DNA of 64,000 nucleotides from Methylobacteriaceae bacterium (GTDB lineage Bacteria > Pseudomonadota > Alphaproteobacteria > Rhizobiales > Beijerinckiaceae), in the NCBI GenBank assembly GCA_020638195.1, contig JACKJC010000001.1, positions 1,043,001 to 1,107,000 on the forward strand. The letters are read 5' to 3'. The position numbers were made by a program, and so were the translations under genes. Positions 9,411 to 18,364 of the stretch are shown here, piece after piece. The notes beneath the pieces are model-generated. The model did no database searches. It was not told the origin of the DNA and saw nothing but the letters and a program-made list of their open reading frames with translations. Each line of letters opens with the position of its first letter. Positions within the stretch are counted from its first letter, which is position 1.

Positions 9411-10264
9411 CCAAGCTGAAGATCGCCTATCAGGGAGAACCCGGCGCGAATTCCCACATCGCCTGCGCCGACGTGTTTCCGGACATGGAGCCCATGCCCT
9501 GCGCGACTTTCGAGGACGCGCTCTCGGCCATCTCGGAGGGAACGGCCGCGCTCGGCATGATCCCGATCGAGAATTCGCTCGCCGGCCGCGTCGCCGACAT
9601 CCACCAGTTCCTGCCGACGGCGGGCCTGCATATCATCGGCGAGTATTTCCTGCCGATCCGCTTCCAGCTGATGGCGATCAAGGGCGCCAGGATCGATCAA
9701 CTGACCGACGTCTACAGCCACGTCCACGCGCTCGGGCAGTGCCGGCGCATCATCCGGCAATACGGTCTGAAGGCGCATGTGTTCGGCGATACCGCCGGCT
9801 CGGCGCGCCAGATCGCGGAATGGCGCAATCCCACGCGCGCGGCGCTCGCGCCGAAACTCGCGGCTTCCATCTACGATCTCGACATTCTCGCAGAAAACGT
9901 CGAGGACGCCGCGCACAATACGACGCGTTTCGTCATCCTGTCGAAACAGAAGGATTGGTGCGCGCCACAGAACGGCCCGACCGTCACGTCGTTCGTATTT
10001 CGCGTGCGAAATGTGCCGGCCGCGCTTTACAAGGCGCTCGGCGGTTTCGCCACCAATGGCGTGAACATGACCAAGCTCGAAAGCTACATGCTGGAAGGCG
10101 AGTTCACGGCGACGCAGTTTCTGGCCGATGTCGACGGGCACCCCGATGACCGCAATCTGAAGCTGGCGCTGGAGGAACTGGAGTTCTTTTCCAAGGAAGT
10201 GCGCATTCTGGGGGTCTATCCCGCGCATCCCTTCCGGATCGAGGCGCAGAAGAAGGCGGGGTAG
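9407..10264 (+). CDS. pheA: Prephenate dehydratase
   Basis: This 285-residue monofunctional enzyme converts prephenate to phenylpyruvate for phenylalanine synthesis. The catalytic domain (about 1-185) contains IPIENSLAGRV and the T-R-F motif in HNTTRFVILS. A C-terminal ACT domain (about 198-275) contains GGFATNGVNMTKLESY, which binds phenylalanine for feedback control. There is no chorismate mutase domain, normal for alphaproteobacteria. It is translationally coupled to kdsB by an ATGA overlap. Confidence 0.95.
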   Translation: MTKLKIAYQGEPGANSHIACADVFPDMEPMPCATFEDALSAISEGTAALGMIPIENSLAGRVADIHQFLPTAGLHIIGEYFLPIRFQLMAIKGARIDQLTDVYSHVHALGQCRRIIRQYGLKAHVFGDTAGSARQIAEWRNPTRAALAPKLAASIYDLDILAENVEDAAHNTTRFVILSKQKDWCAPQNGPTVTSFVFRVRNVPAALYKALGGFATNGVNMTKLESYMLEGEFTATQFLADVDGHPDDRNLKLALEELEFFSKEVRILGVYPAHPFRIEAQKKAG

Positions 10265-10280
10265 GTCAACCCGCCGCCCG

Positions 10281-12050
10281 CTACCCCTCCTCCCCCGCGA
10301 ACTGCGCCTCCACCAGCGCCCGATAGGCCGGCTCGCGCGCCAACAGTTCGGCGTGACTGCCCTTCGCCACCAGCCTGCCGTGTTCGATAAGGCAGATCGA
10401 ATCCGCCGACAGGATCGTCTGCAGGCGATGCGCGATGACGATGGTGGTGCGGCCCGCCCGCAATTCATCCAGCGCCTTCCTCACCTCGCGCTCGCTTTCG
10501 GAATCCAGCGCCGCCGTCGGTTCGTCGAGCACGAGAATCGGCGCGTCCTTCAGCATGGCGCGGGCGATGGCGATGCGCTGCTTCTGGCCGCCGGACAGGT
10601 TCTGGCCGAGTTCGCCGACATCCGTGGCGTAGCCGTCACGAAAGCCGCGGATGAAATCGTCGGCGTTGACGCGATGCGCCGCCAGCTCGATCTCGTCCTG
10701 CCGCGCGCCGATGCGGCCGAGCGCGATATTGTCGCGAATGGAGCCTCGAAACAGAAACACGTCCTGCGGCACATAGGCGATATTTTCGCGCAATGAGCGG
10801 AGTTCGACGCCGGCTATGTCCTGCGCGTCGATGAAGATGGCGCCGGCCTGCGGCTTATAGAAGCGCAGGAGCAGCGCGACGATGGTGGACTTGCCCGCGC
10901 CGGAGACGCCGACCAGCGCCGTCGTTTCGCCGGGCGTGAACACGAGGCTGAGATCGTCGAGCGCGGTCTCGCCGGGCCGATAGGAAAAGCCGACGTCCAT
11001 ATATTCGATGCGTCCGGCGCCGACGCGCAGCGCGGGCTGGCCCGAGCGCGGCGCCTCGGTCGCGGGCGTATCGAGAATGTCGTAGATCATGCGCGCCTGA
11101 TCGAGGCCCGCCTGCATTTCGAGGTGCACACGCGCGAGCCGCTTGCCGGGCTCGTAGGCCATGAGCATGGCCACGACGAAGGAGAAGAAGGCGCCAGCGT
11201 CCGCGCTCGCCACCGTCACGCGCCAGGCGCCGTAGAACAGGATGATCGCGATGGCGATCCCGGCGATGAAGTCCGCGATCGGGCTCGCCAGCGCCATGCG
11301 CACGGCCGCGCGGTCGGCGGCGCGTGCGACATCGTCGACGGACGCGCCCATGCGCGCGCGCATCTCGTTCTCGAGATTGAAAGCCTTGACCACGCCGATG
11401 CCCTGCAAGGTCTCCTGCAAGGTCTGCATCACGCGCGCCGAGCCGTCGAAGGAGCGACGCGACAGTCTTCGCACCGCCGACACGAGCCGCGAGAGACCGA
11501 AGCCCGCGAGCGGCATGGCCGCGACCGCGATCAGCGCCAGCGCCGTATCCTGCACGAACATGACGACGATCAGACAGAACAGGGTCGCGGCGTCGCGGCC
11601 GACCGAGGTCGTCATCACCTGCAATGTGTCGCGCACGCCGGACGCCGCGATGGTGACGCGCGCCAGCATGTCGGAGGAATGGGTGTCGCGCAGGAAAGCG
11701 ACGTCCTGGTCGAGCAGGCGGTCGAACAGGCGCATCTGCAGCCCGGCGACGATGCGCGCGCCGGTGCGCGCCAGCAGGACCTGCGAGAAATAGGAGGCGA
11801 GGCCGCGCACGGCGAACAGGCCGGCGACCGCGAAGGAGAGGACGCGCATGGCGCGCAATCCCTCGGGCTCGACCATCTGGTTGAGCACAGGCTTGAGCAG
11901 ATAGGCGACGAGCGCCGTCGCCGCCGAGCCGACCGCCATGAAGACGAGCGCGGCGAAATAGGCGACGCCGTAGCGCCGGCCGTGATCCATCAATAGCCGG
12001 CGAAGGATGGCAAAACTACTCGCCGGCCGCGTATCGGCCTGTCCGGACAA
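10281..12050 (-). CDS. MsbA-type lipid/multidrug ABC exporter
   Basis: This 589-residue half-transporter has six membrane helices (about 30-320) fused to one ATPase domain. The ATPase has Walker A GVSGAGKST, signature LSGGQKQR, Walker B ILVLDEPTAALD and an H-loop in IVIAHRLQT. It resembles lipid A/lipid-linked exporters of the inner membrane, and proximity to kdsB fits lipopolysaccharide traffic, but multidrug export cannot be excluded. The only early start is TTG at 12048-12050. An ATG 20 codons in (position 11990) is an alternative. It converges on pheA with a 16-bp gap. Confidence 0.85.
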   Translation of the reverse strand: MSGQADTRPASSFAILRRLLMDHGRRYGVAYFAALVFMAVGSAATALVAYLLKPVLNQMVEPEGLRAMRVLSFAVAGLFAVRGLASYFSQVLLARTGARIVAGLQMRLFDRLLDQDVAFLRDTHSSDMLARVTIAASGVRDTLQVMTTSVGRDAATLFCLIVVMFVQDTALALIAVAAMPLAGFGLSRLVSAVRRLSRRSFDGSARVMQTLQETLQGIGVVKAFNLENEMRARMGASVDDVARAADRAAVRMALASPIADFIAGIAIAIILFYGAWRVTVASADAGAFFSFVVAMLMAYEPGKRLARVHLEMQAGLDQARMIYDILDTPATEAPRSGQPALRVGAGRIEYMDVGFSYRPGETALDDLSLVFTPGETTALVGVSGAGKSTIVALLLRFYKPQAGAIFIDAQDIAGVELRSLRENIAYVPQDVFLFRGSIRDNIALGRIGARQDEIELAAHRVNADDFIRGFRDGYATDVGELGQNLSGGQKQRIAIARAMLKDAPILVLDEPTAALDSESEREVRKALDELRAGRTTIVIAHRLQTILSADSICLIEHGRLVAKGSHAELLAREPAYRALVEAQFAGEEG

Positions 12051-12189
12051 CCCGCCAGCTCCGCGTTCTCGCGCACAGCCCTAGGACGCGAAGGGGGCGC
12101 GAACAAGGGTGAAATCGCGCTGAACCTTGATCGGCCTCCGGGCGTTGTCGGGTTGCATCAGCTTCGCCGCACACCGAGGGGATTGAGCC

Positions 12190-12609
12190 ATGAAACGCGA
12201 AAACGAACCCGACATGCCCGAGATCGCGGTCGAGAAAGTCTGCTTCGTCGCCACGATGGGCCGCCAGATCGAGGCGCACGAAGAGGTGCGGCCGGACGCC
12301 TCGAACCCCGCCGACGACGGCGAGGCCGTCGCGCTGACCAGCGCCGCCGACCAGCCCGCCCGCCGCGAACTGACGCAATATCTCGATGCGCTCGACGTCG
12401 ATGAAAGCGACGCGCTGGTCGCGCTCGCCTGGATCGGGCGCGGGGATTTCGAGGCGACGGACTGGAAAACCGCAGTGGCGGAAGCCGGCCGGCGGCGCGA
12501 GACGAAGACTTCCGCCTACCTGCTCGGCATGCCGCTCCTGCCTGACTACCTCGAAGATGCGCTGTCGGCCTTCGACCGCTCCTGCGAGGACTTCGAGTTG
12601 AAGGAATGA
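12190..12609 (+). CDS. DUF3775 protein
   Basis: This 139-residue acidic protein has no signal or membrane segment. Its C-terminal half carries the pattern I associate with DUF3775: ALVALAWIGRGDF, a central Trp-Lys pair, and LLGMPLLPDYLEDAL. Function is unknown for the family, which is widespread in alphaproteobacteria. It is divergent from the exporter gene and ends 5 bp from the convergent cation transporter. Confidence 0.8.
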   Translation: MKRENEPDMPEIAVEKVCFVATMGRQIEAHEEVRPDASNPADDGEAVALTSAADQPARRELTQYLDALDVDESDALVALAWIGRGDFEATDWKTAVAEAGRRRETKTSAYLLGMPLLPDYLEDALSAFDRSCEDFELKE

Positions 12610-12614
12610 AGGCG

Positions 12615-13523
12615 TCACGAGGTGGGGTGAACGAAGATTTCCGTAACCTGCGGCACCGCCTTCTTGACCTTCCGCTCGATGTCCTTCAGCACCGCCTCGA
12701 CCTGCGGCGGGCGCAGGTCGCCGCCAAAATTCAGCTCCATCATCACGACGATCTGGTCGGGCGCGACCTGCAGCGTCGCGACCTCGTCGACGCCGAGGCC
12801 GCCCTGCTGTCGTTCGGCGACCCGCCGGATCGTGGCGGCGATTTTCGGGTCCGCCGGTTCGCCGAGCAGAAGGCGCTTGCTCTCGCGCGCGAGCACTAAG
12901 GCGGTTGCGGCAAGAAGCAGACCGATCGCGCAGGAGGCGACGCCGTCGGCCTTGGCCCAACCGAAATGTGCGCTGGCAAAGGTCCCCGCGGCGGCGATCA
13001 GCACGCCGAGAACGCCAGCCGTATCCTGCAGGAGAACGACGAAAGTGGGCGCATCCTTGCTGGCGACGACGGCCGCCGCCAACGATTGCTCGCCGCGCTC
13101 GACGTTGAAGCGCCGCCAGCCGTAATAGAGCGAGGTTGCGTCGAACAGACCGGCCGCTAGCAGCACGACATAGGCGACCCAGACGTCACTCAACTGCTCC
13201 GGCTGCAGAATGCGCCAGACGCCGAGCAGAATCGTGCCGACCGCCCCGCCGGAAAACATCAGCAGCGAAACGACGAAACTCCAGAAATAGATCTCCCGTC
13301 CATGGCCCAGCGGATGATTTCCATCGGCCGGCACGCTGGCGCGGTGCTCGCCATAGAGGAGCAGAAGGCCAATCGAAATGTCGACCGAGGTGTGCGCGGC
13401 CTCGCTCAGCAGCGCGGAACTGCCGGACATCAGGCCGCCGAAGAGTTTGGAGGCGGTGATTGCCAAGTCGCAGGCGATCACGATCCAGATCACCAGCAGG
13501 CGTGAAGGGCGCTTGGAGGCCAT
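12615..13523 (-). CDS. Cation diffusion facilitator (CDF) transporter
   Basis: This 302-residue inner-membrane divalent-metal exporter has six predicted helices, the metal-site helix AAHTSVDISIGLLLL (HxxxD), and NHPLGHGREIYFWSFV before helix 3. A cytoplasmic domain follows (DPKIAATIRRVAE to the end), giving the usual CDF length. The second metal-site helix reads LLQDTAGVLG, with only one acidic residue where HDxxxD is common, so metal specificity may be altered (inference). It follows the ABC-F gene on the same strand after 42 bp. Confidence 0.88.
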   Translation of the reverse strand: MASKRPSRLLVIWIVIACDLAITASKLFGGLMSGSSALLSEAAHTSVDISIGLLLLYGEHRASVPADGNHPLGHGREIYFWSFVVSLLMFSGGAVGTILLGVWRILQPEQLSDVWVAYVVLLAAGLFDATSLYYGWRRFNVERGEQSLAAAVVASKDAPTFVVLLQDTAGVLGVLIAAAGTFASAHFGWAKADGVASCAIGLLLAATALVLARESKRLLLGEPADPKIAATIRRVAERQQGGLGVDEVATLQVAPDQIVVMMELNFGGDLRPPQVEAVLKDIERKVKKAVPQVTEIFVHPTS

Positions 13524-13565
13524 GCGGCATGAACCGGCAGCAGGCTGCGCGGGTTCCGGAGCCGC

Positions 13566-15374
13566 TTACCCCTCGAGTTCCTCGCGCAACATTTCCAGTT
13601 CGAGCCAGCGATCTTCGGCGGCGACAAGATCGGTCTCGATCTTCGTCAGCGCGGCGGAGGCCTGCTCGAATTTCTTCGGTTCTCGCGTGAAGAGGTCGGG
13701 ATCGGCAAGGATCGCCTGCGCTTTTTCACGCACCGCGCGCAGGCGCTCCATTTCAGCGGGCAGGTTTTCCAGCGCATGCTTCTCGTTGAAGCTGAGCTTG
13801 CGTTTCTGCTTCGGCGCTTCCGCCTGGGGGCCGGCCGCAGGCTTTCGGTCCCGGCTTTGCTTTTCGACGGCGCGCGCGCCGACGCCCGCGCCACGCTGAG
13901 CGACCATGTCCGAGTAGCCGCCGGCATATTCGACCCATTGGCCATCGCCTTCCGCGACCAGCACCGAGGTCGCGACGCGGTCGAGAAAATCACGGTCGTG
14001 GCTGACGACCAGCACCGTGCCTGGATAATCGGCCAGCATTTCCTCGACGAGATCGAGCGTCTCGAGATCGAGATCGTTGGTCGGCTCGTCGAGCACCAGG
14101 AAGTTCGACGGCAGCGCCAGCGCGCGGGCGAGCATGAGTCGTGCGCGCTCGCCGCCCGACAGGCGCGAGACCGGCGTGCGCGCCTGCTCGGGCTTGAACA
14201 GGAAATCCTGCATATAGCCGACGACATGCTTCTTCTTGCCGGCGATTTCGACCCAGTCGCCGCCGCCGCCCGTGAGAAAGTTCGCGACCGTATCGGCTGG
14301 ATCGAGCGCGGCCCGCGATTGGTCGAGCGCGGCCATTTCGACATTTGCGCCGATCTTCGCCCGTCCCGCATCGGGGGCGAGCTTGCCGGTCAGCAGATTG
14401 ACCAGCGTCGTCTTGCCCGCGCCGTTCGCGCCGACCAGCCCCAGACGATCGCCGCGCAAGACACGCAGCGACAGGTTCCTGACGATGGCGCGGTCGCCGA
14501 AGCTCTTCGACAGGCCCTCGGCGTCGATCACCAGCTTGCCGGAAAGTTGGGCCTCGCTGACCTGCAATTGCACGGCGCCATCGACGCGGCGCGCCTCGCG
14601 CTTGGCGCGGCGCAGCTCGCCGAGTTCGACCATGCGGCGCACGTTGCGCTTGCGCCGGCCGGAGACGCCGTAGCGCACCCAATGTTCTTCGGCGACGATC
14701 TTGCGGTCGAGCTTGTGGGCGGCCGCTTCTTCCTCCTCCAGAACCTTGTCGCGCCAGGCCTCGAACTCGCCGAAGCCCCGATCGAGCCGCCGGATGACGC
14801 CGCGATCGAGCCAGACCGTGGCCCGCGTCAGATCCTGCAGGAAACGGCGGTCATGGCTGATCAGTACGAGTGCGCCGCGCACGCCCGCCAGTTCCTCCTC
14901 CAGCCATTCGATGGCCGGCAGGTCCAGATGGTTGGTCGGTTCGTCGAGCAGCAAAATGTCGGGGTCGGGCGCGAGCGTGCGGGCGAGCGCGGCGCGGCGC
15001 GCCTCGCCGCCCGAGAGTTTTATCGGGTCTTCTTCGCCGGTGAGGCCGAGGCGCTCGAGCAGATAACGGGCGCGGTGCGGGTCGTCGGTTGGGCCGAGGC
15101 CAGCTTCCGCATAGGCCAGCGTCGTAGCGAAACCTGAAAAATCCGGCTCCTGCGGCAGGTACCGGATGGTCGCCCCCGGCTGAAAGAAACGGGTTCCGCC
15201 ATCGGATTCCAGCAGGCCGGCGGCGATCTTCAGCAGCGTCGACTTGCCGGAGCCGTTGCGGCCGACGAGGCAGAGCCGGTCGCCGGGCTCGACCGCGAGT
15301 TCCGCTCCGGCGAGCAGCGGCGCGCCGCCGAGTGTCAGCGCGATGTTCTGGAGATGGAGAAGCGGCGGGGCCAT
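13566..15374 (-). CDS. uup: ABC-F family ATPase, Uup-like
   Basis: This 602-residue soluble protein has two ATPase domains (Walker A GRNGSGKSTLLK and GANGAGKTTLVN; signatures LSGGEARR and LSGGERAR). They are joined by a charged linker, with a C-terminal coiled-coil region (about 520-602) as in Uup. ABC-F proteins act on ribosomes; Uup is additionally linked to branched DNA intermediates. There is no membrane domain. I chose the ATG giving MAPPLLHLQN over an ATG seven codons upstream because homologues start at this position. The symbol is by resemblance. Confidence 0.85.
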   Translation of the reverse strand: MAPPLLHLQNIALTLGGAPLLAGAELAVEPGDRLCLVGRNGSGKSTLLKIAAGLLESDGGTRFFQPGATIRYLPQEPDFSGFATTLAYAEAGLGPTDDPHRARYLLERLGLTGEEDPIKLSGGEARRAALARTLAPDPDILLLDEPTNHLDLPAIEWLEEELAGVRGALVLISHDRRFLQDLTRATVWLDRGVIRRLDRGFGEFEAWRDKVLEEEEAAAHKLDRKIVAEEHWVRYGVSGRRKRNVRRMVELGELRRAKREARRVDGAVQLQVSEAQLSGKLVIDAEGLSKSFGDRAIVRNLSLRVLRGDRLGLVGANGAGKTTLVNLLTGKLAPDAGRAKIGANVEMAALDQSRAALDPADTVANFLTGGGGDWVEIAGKKKHVVGYMQDFLFKPEQARTPVSRLSGGERARLMLARALALPSNFLVLDEPTNDLDLETLDLVEEMLADYPGTVLVVSHDRDFLDRVATSVLVAEGDGQWVEYAGGYSDMVAQRGAGVGARAVEKQSRDRKPAAGPQAEAPKQKRKLSFNEKHALENLPAEMERLRAVREKAQAILADPDLFTREPKKFEQASAALTKIETDLVAAEDRWLELEMLREELEG

Positions 15375-15491
15375 GGCGCGCCGGGTTTGGCCCATCGCGC
15401 GGCCGGGATCAAGCGGGCCCGCTCACGGGAAATTGACCCTCGAGCCCCCAAACTTGAAAACATCCTGAGCCGATCGCGCGTAAAGGAAGAT

Positions 15492-16379
15492 ATGGCCGCA
15501 ACGACCTCTCCGCATCCTCTCGCGCTTTGGCGCGACCGTACCGGCGCATTTTCCGTCGTGCGCGCGGTCGCGCTGGCGCTCGCGATCCTGCCTGCGTTGC
15601 CGCTGCTCTGGCGGATTGGCGTCGCCGATCTCGGTCCGCGCCCGTTGACCGAGATTTCCCATGTCACGGGCCTGTGGGCGATCCGGCTGCTGGCGGCGAC
15701 GATGGCGATCACGCCGCTGATCGAGATTCTGCGCCAGCCGCGCCTGACCGCCGCGCGCCGCATTCTCGGCGTTTCCGTCTTCGTCTGGATGGTCGCGCAC
15801 TTCCTGGCCTTCGTCGCCGACAAGTCGTTCGACCTCGGCGTTGTCGCGCACGAGCTCTTCGCGCGCGTCTATCTGCTGATCGGCCTTGCCGCGCTGCTGA
15901 TGCTCTCGGCGCTCGCGGCGACATCGACCGACTCAGCCGTTCGAAAACTCGGCGCGAAGCGCTGGAAGCAGCTGCATCGTCTCGTCTATGCGATCGTGCT
16001 GCTGGGACTCGTTCATTTCTTCATGCAGTCGAAACTCGACGTGTCCGAGCCGACAGCCATGGCCGGCATTTTTGCGCTGCTCGGCCTCCTGCGGCTGCCG
16101 CGCCGATTCGGGCGCGCATTGACGCCGGCCTTAGTGCTGGCGCTGGCGGTCGCGACCACGGCGCTCGTCGCGGTGATCGAGGCCGGCTATTACGCGCTCG
16201 CCATGGGCGCGCCTTTCGGCGCATTGATCGCGGCCGATTTCAGTCTGGATCTGGGCGTGCGGCCCTGCTGGGCGCCGATGGTCGTGGGGCTCGCGATTGT
16301 CGTGGCCGCTCTCGTGGCGAGCACACGCAGGCCCCAGGCGCGCGAAAAGCGATCCTCGCTCGGCCGCGCCTCGACCTGA
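15492..16379 (+). CDS. msrQ: Heme-binding membrane subunit MsrQ (YedZ family)
   Basis: This 295-residue protein has about six membrane helices of the ferric-reductase-like fold. Histidines include ISHVTG, MVAHFLAF, VVAHELFARVY, KQLHRLVYAI and LVHFFMQSK, consistent with b-heme ligation. MsrQ feeds quinol-derived electrons to the periplasmic methionine sulfoxide reductase MsrP. An AAAGGAAGA ribosome site precedes the ATG. No msrP lies beside it here, which is unusual because they normally form an operon. It converges on the dehydrogenase gene with a 9-bp gap. Confidence 0.87.
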   Translation: MAATTSPHPLALWRDRTGAFSVVRAVALALAILPALPLLWRIGVADLGPRPLTEISHVTGLWAIRLLAATMAITPLIEILRQPRLTAARRILGVSVFVWMVAHFLAFVADKSFDLGVVAHELFARVYLLIGLAALLMLSALAATSTDSAVRKLGAKRWKQLHRLVYAIVLLGLVHFFMQSKLDVSEPTAMAGIFALLGLLRLPRRFGRALTPALVLALAVATTALVAVIEAGYYALAMGAPFGALIAADFSLDLGVRPCWAPMVVGLAIVVAALVASTRRPQAREKRSSLGRAST

Positions 16380-16388
16380 GCGGCGCGC

Positions 16389-17360
16389 CTATTTCTTCAG
16401 GATATCTGCGTTGAGCACGCGGATCGGCGCGCCCGCCAGGTACGCGCGGATATTCTCGACCGTGTCGCCGTACCAGACCTCGTAGACATCGCGCGTGACG
16501 AAACCCTGATGCGGCGAGAGCACGACATTGTCGAGGCCGCGCAATGGATGGTCGATGGGCAGTGGCTCGACGTCGTAGACGTCGAGCGCCGTGCAGGCGA
16601 TCTTTCGCGCGCGCATGGCGTCGATCAGTGCGGCTTCGTCGATCAGCGGGCCGCGCGAGGTGTTCACGAGAACCGCGTGCTTCTGCATCTGCTCGAATTC
16701 ATGCGCGCCGACGATGTGCCGGCTCCTGTCGCCGAGCACGAGATGCAGCGTGACGACGTCGCTCGTACGAAACAACGTCTCCTTGTCGACAAGCGTCGCG
16801 CCGGCCGCGGCGGCCGTCTCCGCCGTCATATTAGGGCTCCAGGCGACGAGCTCCATGCCGAACGCGCCCGCCACGGCCGCGACGCGCGCGCCTATGCGGC
16901 CGAGGCCGACGACACCGAGCCGGCGGCCATGCAGCGTCATGCCGAGGCCCGATTGCCAGCCGCCGGCGCGCATGTCGCGGTCTTCGCGCGTGACATTGCG
17001 CGCGGCGTCGAGAATGAGGGCGACGCAGAGTTCGACGGTCGCGGGCACCGAGGCGCCGGCCGTCGTATGCGTCACGATAACGCCGTGCTTCGTCGCGGCG
17101 GCCTGATCGAGCAGGCGCTGGTGCAGGCCGGTGATGCACAGCAGTTTCAGATCGGGCAGGCGGGCAAACAGGCTTTGCGGCCATTCCATGCGCTCGCGCA
17201 TGGTGCTGACGATCTCGAAGCCCTGAAGCTTTTCGACGATCTCGTCCTCGTTGGCGAAGGGCTTGTCGAATACGGTGAACTTAGCGCCGGGAATGCTTTT
17301 CCAGTCTGCAAGAGACAGCGCGACGTTCTGGTAGTCGTCGACGATAGCGATGCGTGTCAT
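16389..17360 (-). CDS. D-2-hydroxyacid dehydrogenase family protein
   Basis: This 323-residue NAD(P)-dependent enzyme has the Rossmann glycine motif GVVGLGRIGARVAA and LVNTSRGPLIDEAAL. Its catalytic His is in VVLSPHQGFVT, preceded by acidic DVYDVEPLP. The usual Arg-Glu-His triad is recognisable. Substrate is not predictable; relatives include phosphoglycerate- and glyoxylate/hydroxypyruvate-type enzymes. The start is the ATG giving MTRIAIVDDY. It follows the SoxYZ-like gene with one base between stop and start, so they are co-transcribed. Confidence 0.85.
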   Translation of the reverse strand: MTRIAIVDDYQNVALSLADWKSIPGAKFTVFDKPFANEDEIVEKLQGFEIVSTMRERMEWPQSLFARLPDLKLLCITGLHQRLLDQAAATKHGVIVTHTTAGASVPATVELCVALILDAARNVTREDRDMRAGGWQSGLGMTLHGRRLGVVGLGRIGARVAAVAGAFGMELVAWSPNMTAETAAAAGATLVDKETLFRTSDVVTLHLVLGDRSRHIVGAHEFEQMQKHAVLVNTSRGPLIDEAALIDAMRARKIACTALDVYDVEPLPIDHPLRGLDNVVLSPHQGFVTRDVYEVWYGDTVENIRAYLAGAPIRVLNADILKK

Positions 17361-17361
17361 C

Positions 17362-18213
17362 TCAGGAAGCGCCTCCGACCGGATACTGGGCTTTCCACGT
17401 CGTTCCATCCGAATCGCGAGCCTCGACGCTGAGCATTTTCGCGCCGTTCGGCTGATAGGTGAACCGGAATGTCGGGTCTTCCGACATGGAAATGCCGCCG
17501 GTCATCTCGAAGATCAGATCGTCGCCCTGTTTCACGACGAAACGGTCGATATAGCGGGCCGGAATGTAATTGCCGGTGTTATGGTCCATTTGCATGCCGG
17601 AATAATTTGGATGGCGCAGCCTGATCTGCGCCTCGCGACGGTGCGCGCTCGCGACATCGCCGGCAAGAATGTCGCTGAATTCCATCGTGCCCATGCGCGC
17701 GGCGATCTCGTCGCGATTCTTCGCCGAGATGGCGGAACAGCCGTCCGCCGCCAGCACCCAGCGCCTGACGTCATACAGCGAACCGTCGAGCCGCTCGGCG
17801 ACGAGATGCACGTCGGTGTAATTGTTGATGCGCACGCGGGTGGAGAGTGTCGTGAGGCCGGATTGCGGCCCGATGACGAAGGAGGCCGCGAGCGGCGCCG
17901 GGTTCTGGTCGATCACCAGCGTCAGCTTGCGGATCGTCGTCGCCGGCTTCTCGAGCGTGATCGTCACCGGCACGAGCGAGGAATCGTAATATTGCACCGG
18001 CATCCGCAGGCGGACGATGTCCTCGCCGTCGGTCAGGGGCGCGCCGTGGAAGATCTCCTTCGCCAGGCTTGTCCAGACTTCGGCCGCCTCGCCCGATTTC
18101 GCCGGGGCGGGTGCGGGCGAAATCCCCTGCGCGTGGGAGGGCGCGCCGGCAAGGGCGAGCCAAAGAAGCGAAAACAGCGCGATCGGTCGCGCGGCCGAAC
18201 CCTGTCTGGTCAT
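17362..18213 (-). CDS. Fused SoxYZ-like carrier protein (quinoprotein-dehydrogenase-associated type)
   Basis: This 283-residue exported protein has a signal peptide (about 1-29, ending at SHA). The N-terminal SoxY-like half has its single mature cysteine in ADGCSAISA, near the position of the SoxY swinging-arm Cys. The C-terminal SoxZ-like half reads RHPNYSGMQMDHN. This fused family is known mainly beside PQQ alcohol/methanol dehydrogenases rather than in sulfur oxidation; its cargo is unknown. It is divergent from the mfnB-folB gene and upstream of the dehydrogenase gene. The ATG giving MTRQGSAARP is chosen because it starts directly at the signal peptide. Confidence 0.82.
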   Translation of the reverse strand: MTRQGSAARPIALFSLLWLALAGAPSHAQGISPAPAPAKSGEAAEVWTSLAKEIFHGAPLTDGEDIVRLRMPVQYYDSSLVPVTITLEKPATTIRKLTLVIDQNPAPLAASFVIGPQSGLTTLSTRVRINNYTDVHLVAERLDGSLYDVRRWVLAADGCSAISAKNRDEIAARMGTMEFSDILAGDVASAHRREAQIRLRHPNYSGMQMDHNTGNYIPARYIDRFVVKQGDDLIFEMTGGISMSEDPTFRFTYQPNGAKMLSVEARDSDGTTWKAQYPVGGAS

Positions 18214-18364
18214 GAGCGTCTCTCCCGGCCGCTTGTGCTGCGGATTGGGGCGGAGCCTATTGAAGCCCGCCCGGAGCGGCAAGGCGCGCCTTGGTAGGAG
18301 AGGCTCCATTGCCCGCGCCGCCGGTTGGACCTATGACGGCGCCGATAGAAACAGAGCTTCCGCA

